A stretch of 32,470 bases of DNA from assembly GCA_028714855.1 (NCBI GenBank), contig JAQTLP010000015.1, positions 1-32,470 on the forward strand, read 5' to 3'. Shown here one piece after another: positions 23,561-32,346 of this stretch. The notes beneath the pieces were generated by a model. It saw only the letters and a list, made by a program, of their open reading frames with translations. It searched no databases and had not been told where the DNA came from. How positions within the stretch are numbered: position 1 is the first letter of the stretch; every line of letters begins with the position of its first letter. The translations under genes were made by a program, and so were the position numbers. The stretch is from Phycisphaerae bacterium (GTDB lineage Bacteria > Planctomycetota > Phycisphaerae > Sedimentisphaerales > Anaerobacaceae).

Positions 23561-24694
23561 ATGAGCGAAGAGCAAAAAAATTTAGAAATGGAAACAACCG
23601 AGAAGAAATTGCTTCGGCCGGCATTAATTGCCTCGGCCGAGACAATCTCTGAATATTCGATATTCTTAAAGCACCTGCTGGTAGGTCTGGTTGATGAATC
23701 GATCCCCACTGCTCTGATTTGTCCGCCGAATTGTAATCTGGGTTCTATCGTCCCCCCGTCGGTCCAGGTTATCAGGTACCCGACTTTTGACTTGCCTCTG
23801 TTCAAGCGGCAAAATAGAAACAAGCTCGTCGAGCAGCTCAACGATTTTAAACCGACCGTTCTGCACTGCCTGTGCCAGAGCGAAGCGCCTCTTGCCAGAC
23901 AGTTGGCCTGGCGGCTGGATTTGCCTTATTTGCTGATGGTCACTTCACTGCAGAAACGATTTGGCCGGCTTTTTATTTCATCGAGCCGCTGCGCAAAAAT
24001 CATTGTCCCCGCTGAAACCATTGCCGCTAACGTTGCCAAACTCTATCCTGCCTTCACCGACCGGATTAAGCGGATAAATATCGGTACCTTTACCTCAGAA
24101 ACCAGCAGCTGTTTCCGCGAATCGCGATGGCTCGCAAGTATGGTAACGGCGCATCCGCTGGATAATGAAAGGGATTTCGAGAATCTATTCGGTGCGGTAA
24201 AACATCTCGCAATAGATGGATATGAATTTATGTTAGTGATATCAGGCAGCGGACGGGCGGAAAAGCAGGTGTGGAAATTGCTGACTGCACGCGGCCTTGC
24301 GCAAATTGTTACCTTTGTCCCCAGATTGGAGATGCTGCGCTCTGTTCTTGCAGCCGGAGATATCTTCATCCAGCCCAAGCCCAGCAATACCTTTAACCCT
24401 TTATTGCTCGAAGCGATGAGCGTCGGGGCGGCTGTCGCGGGCTGTAAGGGCGGAGTGGACGACTTGATTATAGAAGACAAAACCGCAATAGTCTTCGACC
24501 CAACTGATGAGCTTAGTATATATGGCACCTTGCAGAAGCTCTTCGACAGGCGCGAGCTGGCGCAGAAAATCGCCACAGCAGCACAGCAGTATTTGAGAGA
24601 AAATTACACCGTCAGCAATATGATTTCTTCCACCCTGCAGGCTTACCACGATGCGCAAACCTGGTTCAAACACCGTGGCCGCAGCAAACCGTAA
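23561..24694 (+). CDS. Glycosyltransferase, GT4 type
   Basis: The 377-residue form begins at ATG 23561 with AGG seven bases upstream. The frame is open further to TTG 23420, adding 47 residues with one membrane helix (LTGLVSLTVLVVWIVSSISS); a TATAAT at 23402-23407 would leave only about six bases of leader for that start. The protein has a GT-B fold: an N-terminal domain starting RPALIASAETISEYSIFLKHLLVGL, a middle VTSLQKRFGRLFISSSRCAKIIVPAETIA and the C-terminal UDP/GDP-sugar domain with VISGSGRAEKQVWKLL, FVPRLEMLRSVLAAGDIFIQPKPSNTFNPLLLEAMSVG and GGVDDLI. The Glu of LLLEAM is the expected nucleotide-contacting residue. It is probably a surface-glycan enzyme; the sugar and acceptor are unknown. 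Confidence 0.82.
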   Translation: MSEEQKNLEMETTEKKLLRPALIASAETISEYSIFLKHLLVGLVDESIPTALICPPNCNLGSIVPPSVQVIRYPTFDLPLFKRQNRNKLVEQLNDFKPTVLHCLCQSEAPLARQLAWRLDLPYLLMVTSLQKRFGRLFISSSRCAKIIVPAETIAANVAKLYPAFTDRIKRINIGTFTSETSSCFRESRWLASMVTAHPLDNERDFENLFGAVKHLAIDGYEFMLVISGSGRAEKQVWKLLTARGLAQIVTFVPRLEMLRSVLAAGDIFIQPKPSNTFNPLLLEAMSVGAAVAGCKGGVDDLIIEDKTAIVFDPTDELSIYGTLQKLFDRRELAQKIATAAQQYLRENYTVSNMISSTLQAYHDAQTWFKHRGRSKP

Positions 24695-24709
24695 TCAGCA
24701 GGCAATCTT

Positions 24710-26386
24710 TTAATCTTTCACTTCCGCATCGGCAGACGAATCAATGACAGAGTCGATTGTCTTAAAAGGTTTTTTCCATTCTATCTTCCCTTCGGCGTTC
24801 TTTTGGTAGAATTCGAATTTGAAACCAGCGCTGTCCGATTGCGAAAAAGCCGGTTTGCCTTTGCTCGCGAAAACGCTGAAATGGATATATTCCTTGTAGA
24901 AAACGCTCGGGTCGCCGCCGGCAATCCCGACGCCAAAATCCGACCTTAAACGACCCCTAGCCAAAATGGGCAGGTCGTATCTGAAATATTCTTTTCCATC
25001 CGGCTGAATAACTACATACCAAAACTTTGCGTTGGGCTCTCCCACCGGCCCCATCCATCTGAAGCTCCAGGCATCAAAAGCTTCCGGCGCAGGCTCAGCG
25101 GATTTGAATGTTATATTATTGGAAGAGCCGGGTTCGTTCGTGTCAGATTTTTCCGCTTCGCTCTGTGCCTGATACTTTCTCATAAATTCCGCAATATCAG
25201 GGTAACCTTTACGCTCGGCTAAGACCGGCGGCGTTTCCCCGTCTTTACCTTTAGCATTGATGTCAGCCCCTCTGGCTAACAGCATCTCTACAATATCTTT
25301 ATTACCGCCTGACGCGGCGTAATGCAGCGGTGTCTTGTCGTCCCGATCTTTGGCATTAACGTCGGCGCCTTTGGCGATAAGTAATTCCGCTATGTCTGGG
25401 CAATTCTCACCCATAGCCATAAGCAGTGGTGTATTTTTACTTTTGAAATTAACGCCGGCGCCTTTGGCAATAAGCAGCTCTGCCGCTTCCTTATGTTTTC
25501 CTGCTATCGCACCGAATAACGGATGTGGAAAACCAAACGATTCATTGCTTATACCAGCGCCTTTATTGATGAGTAATTCAGCTATATCCAAATGGCCTTT
25601 GAGTGCAGCCCAGTATAACGGTGTGGGTTTTGTGGGATAGCCGCCGTTAACATCCGCTCCCTTTTCAAGAAGAAATTTTACCGTTTCTGTCTGCCCATTG
25701 AGTGCTGCGATGTGCAACGGCATAAAATTACCTTGCGCAGCATTAATCATATTGGGGTCTTCCTCCAGAAAGACCTTGACCCGTTCAGTATCTCCCATGG
25801 CCGATGCCGAAACAATGTCCACTTTAGCGCCCTTGGTAAGAAGAAGATTTTTCATATCCTCATGATTGTCACCAATGGCAAATAATAAAGGCGTTATACC
25901 GGAAGAATTTTTTGCGTCTACGTCGGCCCCTTTGACGATAAGCATCTCGACAATATCCAAATCATCGAGCTTGACTGCGAAATGCAGCGGGGTCCAGCCG
26001 CCAGACATTTTTGCATTAACGTCGGCGCCTTTGGCAAGCAGCAGAGATACTATTTCCTTATATAATCCGGGATGGTCTGCTTTTTTTATCTTGTCTCTTA
26101 CTTCCCCGCCGAACCACATTAATATGTTTTCATCCCCCTTGATGGCAGCAAAGTGTAGTGGCGCACCATTAATATCTTTCGGCCATTTGGCATTGACATC
26201 GGCGCCTTTGGCAATAAGAGCTTTCACTTCCTCCAGATTGCCTTCATAAACAGCTTTGTGCATCGCGAAACTTGCGCTATTGACATCTGTACTTTCCGCC
26301 GCTTGAAGCATCACGGGTGTGCCTGTCCCGGCAAAGACCAAGAGAACAATAAAAACACACACCGCAGAAAACAGGACTCGTCTCAT
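24710..26386 (-). CDS. Exported ankyrin-repeat protein
   Basis: The 558-residue protein begins with a signal peptide (MRRVLFSAVCVFIVLLVFAGTGTPVMLQAA) after GGAGGGAG. Residues ~40-400 are about ten ankyrin repeats of 33-36 residues with the consensus TPLHxAxxxGxxDIxxLLIxKGADVNA. The third carries an expansion (WFGGEVRDKIKKADHPGLYKEI) and the sixth is degenerate. A linker of ~30 residues leads to a ~130-residue C-terminal beta-rich domain (AWSFRWMGPVGEPNAKFWYVVIQPDGKEYFRYDLPI...) that I do not recognise. Ankyrin repeats bind proteins, so an exported one would act in the periplasm or at the surface. It converges on the glycosyltransferase gene and may be last in the pdxJ-dapA run, 49 bases beyond dapA. 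Confidence 0.9.
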   Translation of the reverse strand: MRRVLFSAVCVFIVLLVFAGTGTPVMLQAAESTDVNSASFAMHKAVYEGNLEEVKALIAKGADVNAKWPKDINGAPLHFAAIKGDENILMWFGGEVRDKIKKADHPGLYKEIVSLLLAKGADVNAKMSGGWTPLHFAVKLDDLDIVEMLIVKGADVDAKNSSGITPLLFAIGDNHEDMKNLLLTKGAKVDIVSASAMGDTERVKVFLEEDPNMINAAQGNFMPLHIAALNGQTETVKFLLEKGADVNGGYPTKPTPLYWAALKGHLDIAELLINKGAGISNESFGFPHPLFGAIAGKHKEAAELLIAKGAGVNFKSKNTPLLMAMGENCPDIAELLIAKGADVNAKDRDDKTPLHYAASGGNKDIVEMLLARGADINAKGKDGETPPVLAERKGYPDIAEFMRKYQAQSEAEKSDTNEPGSSNNITFKSAEPAPEAFDAWSFRWMGPVGEPNAKFWYVVIQPDGKEYFRYDLPILARGRLRSDFGVGIAGGDPSVFYKEYIHFSVFASKGKPAFSQSDSAGFKFEFYQKNAEGKIEWKKPFKTIDSVIDSSADAEVKD

Positions 26387-26435
26387 TAAATACTCCCTCC
26401 AATCTCTTTCTATGTGATACAGGATATTCCCGAAT

Positions 26436-27311
26436 TTAGACGTCCAAGCCGTAATCTTTCAGCGTTTGCCGCAGTAAAGCTTTTGTTTTTTCATCCAGCG
26501 GCGTCATCGGCAGGCGCAACTCTTCGGGGGCCATATTCAGCATCGCCATCGCCGCCTTGACGGGGATAGGGTTACTCGCCAGGCCGAGCATGTCCCTGCA
26601 AAGTGCAAAAAGCTTCTTGTGCCATTTCAGCGCCGAGGCGAAATCGCCTTCGAGGATTAAATCGGTCATCGCCTTTACGTCGGCAGGAACAATATTGGCC
26701 ACCACGCTGATGACGCCCTTGCCTCCGACCGAACATATCGGCAGCGTAAGCGAATCATCACCCGAGATAATGGTCATATCGCATCGTGCCGCGATTTCAC
26801 TGGCCATATCCAGCTTGCCGGTCGACTCTTTTATCGCGACGATATTTTCAACTTCAGCCAGCCGCACGACGGTATCCACCGTCAGGCCGTTCCCGCCGCA
26901 CCGCCCGGGTATGTTGTACAACACTATCGGCAAATCCACCTCTTCCGCTAATACCTTGAAATGCTGATAAAAGCCTTCCTGCGTCGGCTTGTTGTAGTAT
27001 GGGCAGACCTGTAGTGTTGCATCGGCGCCGACCTTTTTGGAAAATGCAGTCAGCTCGATGGCCTCAGCGGTCGAGTTTGAACCGGCGCCGGCGATTACCG
27101 GCACTCTGCCTCCAACCGATTTAACCACTCTTTCGATTACCTGCTTGTGCTCTTCGTGACTTAGTGTCGGCGATTCCCCCGTCGTGCCGCAGGGAGATAT
27201 CGCGTCTATCCCGTTCTCCAGCTGAAAATCGATAAGCTCATCGAGCGTTTGAAAATCAACCTTACCGTTCTGAAAAGGCGTTACCAGCGCCACCATTGCC
27301 CCTGTGAACAT
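26436..27311 (-). CDS. dapA: 4-hydroxy-tetrahydrodipicolinate synthase
   Basis: DapA condenses pyruvate with aspartate semialdehyde in the cytoplasm, the entry to lysine and diaminopimelate for peptidoglycan. The 291-residue protein is complete. The Schiff-base lysine is K161 in VAIKESTG, with Y132 (LYNIPGR) and T43-T44 (CGTTGE) of the proton relay and Y106 (CPYYNKP). The ATG at 27311 was chosen over 27326 because AGGAGG lies five bases before it and because family members start MFTGAMVAL. It lies 21 bases after pdxJ on the same strand, probably in one transcript. Distinguishing DapA from other class I lyases (NanA, KDG aldolase) rests on overall similarity, and DapA is favoured. Confidence 0.94.
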   Translation of the reverse strand: MFTGAMVALVTPFQNGKVDFQTLDELIDFQLENGIDAISPCGTTGESPTLSHEEHKQVIERVVKSVGGRVPVIAGAGSNSTAEAIELTAFSKKVGADATLQVCPYYNKPTQEGFYQHFKVLAEEVDLPIVLYNIPGRCGGNGLTVDTVVRLAEVENIVAIKESTGKLDMASEIAARCDMTIISGDDSLTLPICSVGGKGVISVVANIVPADVKAMTDLILEGDFASALKWHKKLFALCRDMLGLASNPIPVKAAMAMLNMAPEELRLPMTPLDEKTKALLRQTLKDYGLDV

Positions 27312-27332
27312 CTTAACCTCCTGCATTTCTTT

Positions 27333-28067
27333 TTATCTTTTCTTATTCAGCACTTTCAAATATTCTTGAACCGTATTACTAAGTCCAGTCTCAAGAGCAT
27401 CAGCTATCAGGGCGTGACCTATAGAAACTTCAAGCACGCCCGGGACTTCCGCAAGAAACCTTCCAAGGTTATCAAGGTTCAAATCGTGCCCGGCATTTAC
27501 TCCCAGCCCCGCATCACAAGCGGCGCGGGCCGCATACGCGTATTGCTGTAAAATTTCGTCCACATCTTCGCCAGTCTGAAAAGCACTGGCGTATGGCTCC
27601 GTATACAGCTCGACACGGTCGGCGCCGATTTCCTTGGCCATCGTAACGCCGGCAGCATCGGCCGCCATAAAAAGACTAACGCGAATGCCCGCCGCTTGCA
27701 ACTTCTTAATAATAGGAGTAAGTTTTTTCCCATCGGCCTTCAGGTTCCAGCCGTGGTCGGAAGTGTTCGCCTCCGGCGTATCAGGCACTAAAGTGGCCTG
27801 GCTCGGCCCAACCTCGCAGACAATCTCCATATATCTGCCGAGAAAAGGGTTGCCCTCTATATTGAATTCGACAGCGGTCGCTATCCTGGCCAGCTCATAA
27901 ACATCCGCATATTTTATATGTCGTTCGTCCGGCCGGGGGTGAACCGTTATTCCATGCGCACCGGCCTTGATTACGGTCTTCGCTGCCCCTGTAACACTCG
28001 GTATCCCGATATCGCGCTGGTTCCGCAGCAATGCTATCTTATTTAGATTAACGCTTAGCTTTGTCAT
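27333..28067 (-). CDS. pdxJ: Pyridoxine 5'-phosphate synthase
   Basis: PdxJ joins 1-deoxy-xylulose-5-phosphate and 3-amino-1-hydroxyacetone phosphate to give pyridoxine phosphate, in the DXP-dependent vitamin B6 pathway. At 244 residues it is full length, a TIM barrel. Motifs: LSVNLNKIALLRNQRDIGIPSV, GITVHPRPDERHIKYADV (phosphate-loop and active-site residues), FNIEGNP, ATLVPDTPEANTSDHGWNL, VSLFMAADA, DRVELYTEPYA and VNAGHDLNLDNL, then VLEVSIGHALIADAL. The ATG at 28067 fits the family; a longer frame to 28097 overlaps the spacer. It is divergent from pgsA across 104 bases containing a repeat palindrome (28117-28131). Confidence 0.95.
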   Translation of the reverse strand: MTKLSVNLNKIALLRNQRDIGIPSVTGAAKTVIKAGAHGITVHPRPDERHIKYADVYELARIATAVEFNIEGNPFLGRYMEIVCEVGPSQATLVPDTPEANTSDHGWNLKADGKKLTPIIKKLQAAGIRVSLFMAADAAGVTMAKEIGADRVELYTEPYASAFQTGEDVDEILQQYAYAARAACDAGLGVNAGHDLNLDNLGRFLAEVPGVLEVSIGHALIADALETGLSNTVQEYLKVLNKKR

Positions 28068-28116
28068 TTTTACTTCTGTATTATACCCCCGCCTCATCCT
28101 TCATCAATCAATTTTA

Positions 28117-28131
28117 TCCGCCTGCAGCGGA
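28117..28131. repeat. Short palindromic dispersed repeat (TCCGC-CTGCA-GCGGA)
   Basis: Perfect 5-base arms lie between the divergent pdxJ and pgsA genes. The palindrome is related to the one at 2490-2504. Its place in a promoter-bearing spacer means it could also be an operator, but similarity to the other copy favours a dispersed repeat. Confidence 0.5.
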
Positions 28132-28171
28132 ACCTCTTGCCAAATCTGCTTTTTCCGGTTATATAACCACT

Positions 28172-28801
28172 ATGAAATTAAGCTGGGCCAGCCGCATTAC
28201 GATTGTTCGCATACTGCTGATAATTCCATTTGTCATTTGTATGCTAAAGATAAATAATCCCGCGCTCAGTGAGTCGGCGCAAGATGCGATGCGGTATGTT
28301 GCGACTTTTATTTTCCTGATTATGGCAACCAGCGACGCAATTGATGGGTTCCTTGCACGCAGGAACAAGCAAATCACGAAACTCGGGGCGTTTCTGGACC
28401 CGACAGCAGATAAGCTGCTTATGACTTCTGCCTGCCTGCTTTTAGCTTCGCAGCAGGGCCATGTCGAAGGTTTTCTACTGCCGCTGACAGTAGTGGTTTT
28501 GATAATCAGCAAAGACCTGCTTTTGCTGATTGGTTTTGTGATTATTTATTTTATCACCTTTCAGGTTCGCATCGTTCCTGTTTTTATCGGCAAGATTGCC
28601 ACGGCCCTGCAATTGTCGATGGTAGCGGGAATTTTGATTGCTCCGGAAGTTTCTGCCTTTTTACCGCCCTGGATTTGGGTACTGCGCGTCCTATGGTGGT
28701 CAGCGGCGGGAACGGCTATTTTGGCGACTCTTATTTACATTCGCAACGGAAGTCGCTATATTGAGCAGCACGAACAAAAAAATGCATCTGGGCAAGCGTG
28801 A
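28172..28801 (+). CDS. pgsA: CDP-alcohol phosphatidyltransferase, PgsA-like
   Basis: The 209-residue membrane enzyme makes phosphatidylglycerol phosphate from CDP-diacylglycerol and glycerol-3-phosphate. The catalytic motif D(x)2DG(x)2AR(x)8G(x)3D(x)3D is complete: [28 protein letters not shown]. It has five to six membrane helices and the typical N-terminus [21 protein letters not shown]. The ATG at 28172 starts at this family motif; the longer open frame from 28061 covers the opposite strand of the pdxJ start. No strong Shine-Dalgarno is seen. Another CDP-alcohol phosphotransferase activity is possible, but the sequence order favours PgsA. It is followed by ribBA after 36 bases. Confidence 0.9.
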   Translation: MKLSWASRITIVRILLIIPFVICMLKINNPALSESAQDAMRYVATFIFLIMATSDAIDGFLARRNKQITKLGAFLDPTADKLLMTSACLLLASQQGHVEGFLLPLTVVVLIISKDLLLLIGFVIIYFITFQVRIVPVFIGKIATALQLSMVAGILIAPEVSAFLPPWIWVLRVLWWSAAGTAILATLIYIRNGSRYIEQHEQKNASGQA

Positions 28802-28837
28802 AAGCGAAATACCAGATACGCTACACAAAATACGAAT

Positions 28838-30079
28838 ATGGCGATACAATTCAGTGAAATACCGGAAATTTTGGAAGACCTTCGCAAGGGAAGGATGGTT
28901 GTCCTTGTCGATGCCGAAGACCGTGAGAACGAAGGAGACCTCGTTTGCGCCGCCGAGAAGGTAACGCCGGAGATTATTAACTTTATGGCCAAATTCGGTC
29001 GCGGCCTCATCTGCCTGCCGTTGACAGCAGAGAAATGTGATTCGCTTGGTCTTTATCCTCAGACGATTGAAAACACAGCCCGCTTCGAAACGGCCTTCAC
29101 CGTCAGTATCGACGCCGCCGAAGGTATAACTACAGGTATTAGCGCAGCAGATAGAGCGCAGACAATTCAGATAGCAATCGCTGACAACTCGAAAGCCGCC
29201 GACCTTGTTCGTCCCGGCCACATCTTTCCGCTCCGCGCGCGTAAGGGCGGCGTATTAGTCCGCGCCGGTCAAACTGAAGGTGCCGTTGACCTTGCTCGGC
29301 TGGCGGGATTAACGCCCGCCGGCGTCATCTGCGAAGTCATGAACGAGGACGGCTCAATGGCTCGTGTCCCGCAGCTGCTCGAATTCTGCGAAAAACATAA
29401 TCTTAAAATCGCTTCCATTGCGAAACTCGTCGAATACCGTCTCCAGAGCGAAAGCCAAATCAAACGAATCGAGACCGTAGCTTTGCCTACTGACTACGGA
29501 GAATTTAAACTCGTCGCTTACCAGAGCGTAACTTCTCCGGAACCGCACCTCGCCTTATGCAAAGGCGGCGTCGGCGAGCTCGATGAAACCGGCTCGCCCG
29601 TCGAACATACAGACCCCGTCCTCGTAAGAGTCCATTCCGAATGTATGACCGGCGACCTCTTTCATTCGCAACGATGCGAATGCGGCTATCAGTTGATAAC
29701 CGCGATGGAAATGATTGAAAAGGCCGGTAAGGGTGCCCTGATTTACCTCCGCCAGGAAGGCAGAGGCATCGGCCTGACGAATAAGCTGCGGGCATACAAA
29801 CTTCAGGAACAGGGACTCGATACCGTTGATGCTAATCTGAAACTGGGCTTCTCTGCCGATAAACGTGACTACGGAATCGGCGCGCAAATCTGCCGCGACT
29901 TGGGGCTCAGAAAAATACGAATACTCACCAACAACCCGAAGAAAATAAGCCGCCTCGAAGTTTACGGCATAAAAATTGTCGAGCAGGTCCCCTTAAAGGC
30001 CAGGCCCGGCAAGCACAATATCGACTATCTCAGAACAAAAAAATACCGTTTCGGTCATATCCTTGATGAGGACTTGTAA
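28838..30079 (+). CDS. ribBA: Bifunctional DHBP synthase / GTP cyclohydrolase II
   Basis: This 413-residue fusion performs both entry steps of riboflavin synthesis. Residues ~1-205 are 3,4-dihydroxy-2-butanone-4-phosphate synthase ([81 protein letters not shown]). Residues ~210-410 are GTP cyclohydrolase II, with [21 protein letters not shown] supplying the three zinc cysteines, [31 protein letters not shown] and LTNNPKKI. Both active sites look complete. No FMN riboswitch is recognisable upstream (only 36 bases to pgsA), and ribD, ribE and ribH are not adjacent. Confidence 0.96.
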   Translation: MAIQFSEIPEILEDLRKGRMVVLVDAEDRENEGDLVCAAEKVTPEIINFMAKFGRGLICLPLTAEKCDSLGLYPQTIENTARFETAFTVSIDAAEGITTGISAADRAQTIQIAIADNSKAADLVRPGHIFPLRARKGGVLVRAGQTEGAVDLARLAGLTPAGVICEVMNEDGSMARVPQLLEFCEKHNLKIASIAKLVEYRLQSESQIKRIETVALPTDYGEFKLVAYQSVTSPEPHLALCKGGVGELDETGSPVEHTDPVLVRVHSECMTGDLFHSQRCECGYQLITAMEMIEKAGKGALIYLRQEGRGIGLTNKLRAYKLQEQGLDTVDANLKLGFSADKRDYGIGAQICRDLGLRKIRILTNNPKKISRLEVYGIKIVEQVPLKARPGKHNIDYLRTKKYRFGHILDEDL

Positions 30080-30083
30080 CTCT

Positions 30084-30575
30084 ATGAAAGTAGCTGCTGT
30101 AGCACAAATGTTTTTGTTGCTTCTATGCGTGACAGGTTGCGGAACTGTGAACACCGAATTGTCCCCGAAAGCTGATAGCGGCTTAAACCACCTATCTGCA
30201 TACGGCCCGGTGAAAATCGATATTATGCCGCTGACCGAATTCACCGCCGCCGATGACGAAGAACCGTCAAAAATAAAAGTCTATGTGAGTCTGCTGGATG
30301 CATTCGATTGCCAGATAAAAACACCGGCGGTATTTCGCTTTGAGCTATACGACAGAGTTTCACACTCCGCCGAACCCAAGGGTAAAAGAATTATTATTTG
30401 GCCGGACATCAATTTGAATGATGCGGCCAAAAACAACGAGCATTGGATGGATTTCTTAAGGACCTACGAATTCGATTTGCCTCTCGAGCCGAAAACCAAC
30501 AAAAGCTGCATATTACAGGTAACAGCCCTGTGCCCGGGCGGAAAGAGGCTTTCTGCCGATTTTACCCTTAAATAA
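30084..30575 (+). CDS. Small predicted lipoprotein
   Basis: The 163-residue protein begins four bases after the ribBA stop. The ATG at 30084 gives a proper lipoprotein signal, MKVAAVAQMFLLLLCVTGCG, with the lipobox VTGC; an in-frame ATG at 30063 overlaps ribBA and would add seven residues before it. The mature part is soluble and contains IKVYVSLLDAFDCQIKTPAVFRFELYDR and the end QVTALCPGGKRLSADFTLK, consistent with a beta-sandwich. No family is recognised. Its position between ribBA and the sigma factor suggests expression with ribBA rather than any role in riboflavin synthesis. Confidence 0.8.
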   Translation: MKVAAVAQMFLLLLCVTGCGTVNTELSPKADSGLNHLSAYGPVKIDIMPLTEFTAADDEEPSKIKVYVSLLDAFDCQIKTPAVFRFELYDRVSHSAEPKGKRIIIWPDINLNDAAKNNEHWMDFLRTYEFDLPLEPKTNKSCILQVTALCPGGKRLSADFTLK

Positions 30576-30598
30576 CGATTTTTTGCGTATTTTTTACA

Positions 30599-30627
30599 GG
30601 AACCCTTTAGACCGATAATGGTCTAAA
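30599..30627 (+). promoter_or_regulatory. ECF-type promoter or hairpin before the sigma factor gene
   Basis: GGAACC (30599-30604) and TCTAAA (30622-30627) are 17 bases apart, resembling the GGAAC/TCTGA elements of sigma-E-type factors. The same stretch holds a perfect 8-base-arm hairpin, TTTAGACC (30606-30613) and GGTCTAAA (30620-30627). A start near 30634 would leave a very short leader lacking the Shine-Dalgarno GGAG (30631-30634). An RNA hairpin next to the ribosome site is the competing reading. Confidence 0.45.
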
Positions 30628-30641
30628 TTAGGAGAAAAGGC

Positions 30642-31241
30642 GTGACCGAAACTGCAAATATCAACACCGATGATGCAATCCTCGTTCAGCAGTGCCAAAT
30701 GGGCGATTCCGAGGCGGCCGAAAGGCTTATTCGAAAGTATCAGAGTCGGATATATAACGCCATTTTTAGAATATGTGCGAATCCAGACGATGCCGCGGAA
30801 CTTACGCAGGATACGTTTGTCAAAATAATAGAGAATATTGATAATTTCCAGGGCAGAAGCAGCTTTTACACCTGGGCATTTAGAATCGGCGTTAATCTTA
30901 CCCTGAACTACTGTCAGAGAAACGCCAAACTGGGGCTTAAAAGCCTCGACGCCGAGGATAGCAGCGATGACGATGCTAAAGGGGTGCTGAAGAATTTTTT
31001 GACCGATAGTAGTTTGCCCGACCCCGCTGCCGTGGCCCAGAACAAGGAGTTGTGCGGATTAGTTACAAAGGCCCTTGGAAAACTGGATGATGCTCATCGG
31101 GCCGTTATTGTCTTAAGGGATATTGAAGGTATGAATTACGCTCAGATTGCAGAAGTCCTTGACATCGAGTTAGGCACAGTTAGAAGCAGGCTCAGCAGGG
31201 CCAGGACCAGTCTGAGAGAGGTTATGGAGGCTTTAATATAA
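30642..31241 (+). CDS. ECF RNA polymerase sigma factor
   Basis: The 199-residue sigma factor has regions 2 and 4 only. Region 2 covers residues ~25-95 (AERLIRKYQSRIYNAIFRICANPDDAAELTQDTFVKIIENIDNFQGRSSFYTWAFRIGVNLTLNYCQRN). Region 4 covers ~135-190 (LDDAHRAVIVLRDIEGMNYAQIAEVLDIELGTVRSRLSRARTSLREVM). A GTG start is used, with GGAGAAAAGG upstream. The next gene overlaps by one base and encodes a membrane protein of anti-sigma type, so activity is probably released by an envelope signal. RpoE/SigW-like subgroups are the nearest; the signal is unknown. Confidence 0.93.
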   Translation: MTETANINTDDAILVQQCQMGDSEAAERLIRKYQSRIYNAIFRICANPDDAAELTQDTFVKIIENIDNFQGRSSFYTWAFRIGVNLTLNYCQRNAKLGLKSLDAEDSSDDDAKGVLKNFLTDSSLPDPAAVAQNKELCGLVTKALGKLDDAHRAVIVLRDIEGMNYAQIAEVLDIELGTVRSRLSRARTSLREVMEALI

Positions 31242-32224
31242 TGAGCCAGAATGAAATTCCAAATCTTGATGAACTGCTCAACAGCTTCCTCGATGGCGAG
31301 CTGGACCAGAGGCATCAGACCGAGGTTCAGCGATTGATAGACCACGATAATAAAATTGCCGAACGCCTGCAGGCGCTTCGGAACTGTAAAAGATTAGTTA
31401 ATTCGTTGCCCTACGCCGAGGCTCCGGATGGGATGCTGGAGAATATCAAAGCAAAATTGCAAGAAAAGGAAACCCCTGTCCCCGCTGCCCCCTCTTCGAC
31501 TCACAGGCAGCGTCAGGGAGCAAGACATTTGTTTGTGCGCAGACTTACCGCCGCTACCGCTATGTTCGGATTAGTAGCTGTTTTCGCGGCGGTGATTTAT
31601 TCGATACTTGCCCCACAAGCGGTGGATACGCAGGTTGCTTTTGAGCAGCCCGTGAAAATTCAGCCGCGGGAAGCCGCTATTGTTGAAAAACCAGTAAAAT
31701 TTACAGCCCGGCTGGAATTGAAAACGGGTAGTCTCCCAGAAGTTGCGGCTTTCCTAAACAAAGCGATTGAGTTCAATATTCCTTCGGGCGAGTTCGTCGC
31801 CGCCTCCCCTGACAAGCTGCAGGATTCGCACGTCCTCGCCTGCAACCGGCAGAATTTAAAGGTCCTCTTAGATGACTTGGGAACTATCTGGGACAAACTC
31901 GATTCGGCGACATTAATTATTGATACCGGCCGGCCGCAAGGGCAAATTGTGGTTAGCGCAATCGCTCCTGAGCAGATTATCGAAATCGCCGCACAGAAAG
32001 ATTCCCAGTCGCAAATCAAAACGGCTCAGTTCTTCGCCGCGATGAACAATATGGCTGAATTAACACCCGGCAAAGAGGTGATGGTCGCCATTAATGATAG
32101 TGCTCCTCGTCTGATGACTATACCAAAGCCGGTTTTAACATCGAATGATAAGCCGGCCGTGAAACCATCTGCCCAAACCGAAGACAGCCAGAAAATCAAT
32201 CTGACTATTACAGTCGTAGAATAG
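31241..32224 (+). CDS. Membrane anti-sigma factor-like protein with large extracytoplasmic domain
   Basis: The 327-residue protein overlaps the sigma gene by one base (TAATG). The cytoplasmic N-terminus (residues ~5-70, LDELLNSFLDGELDQRHQTEVQRLIDHDNKIAERLQALR) has the helical anti-sigma pattern, but the zinc-binding HxxxCxxC of ZAS proteins is absent. One membrane helix spans about residues 102-123. The extracytoplasmic ~200 residues have no recognised domain and contain LELKTGSLPEVAAFLNKAIEFNIPSGEFVAA and a mainly beta stretch. The orientation (N inside) and coupling make it the likely inhibitor of the preceding ECF sigma factor. Proteolytic release is inferred from the family. Confidence 0.86.
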   Translation: MSQNEIPNLDELLNSFLDGELDQRHQTEVQRLIDHDNKIAERLQALRNCKRLVNSLPYAEAPDGMLENIKAKLQEKETPVPAAPSSTHRQRQGARHLFVRRLTAATAMFGLVAVFAAVIYSILAPQAVDTQVAFEQPVKIQPREAAIVEKPVKFTARLELKTGSLPEVAAFLNKAIEFNIPSGEFVAASPDKLQDSHVLACNRQNLKVLLDDLGTIWDKLDSATLIIDTGRPQGQIVVSAIAPEQIIEIAAQKDSQSQIKTAQFFAAMNNMAELTPGKEVMVAINDSAPRLMTIPKPVLTSNDKPAVKPSAQTEDSQKINLTITVVE

Positions 32225-32248
32225 TAATGATACCCAATAAATGTTGTA

Positions 32249-32288
32249 CCCCCCCTAATTCGCATCGTGCGGGTTAGGGGGCTCCCCC
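32249..32288 (+). terminator. Likely intrinsic terminator of the sigma/anti-sigma operon
   Basis: Arms CCCCCTAA (32251-32258) and TTAGGGGG (32274-32281) enclose an inner pair CGCA/TGCG, 24 bases after the stop of the anti-sigma gene. The following tract, CTCCCCCTTTT, contains only four T residues, so termination may be partial. The stem could also belong to the dispersed repeat at the contig end. Confidence 0.55.
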
Positions 32289-32346
32289 TTTTAAAGTCCC
32301 CCGTTGTCTTCAATACGGAATTCCTTATTGGTTAGCCCCCAGCTTC

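Noticed and set aside
28061..28171. Extended N-terminus of PgsA
   Set aside because: It overlaps the opposite-strand pdxJ start and a palindromic repeat; the family N-terminus begins at 28172.
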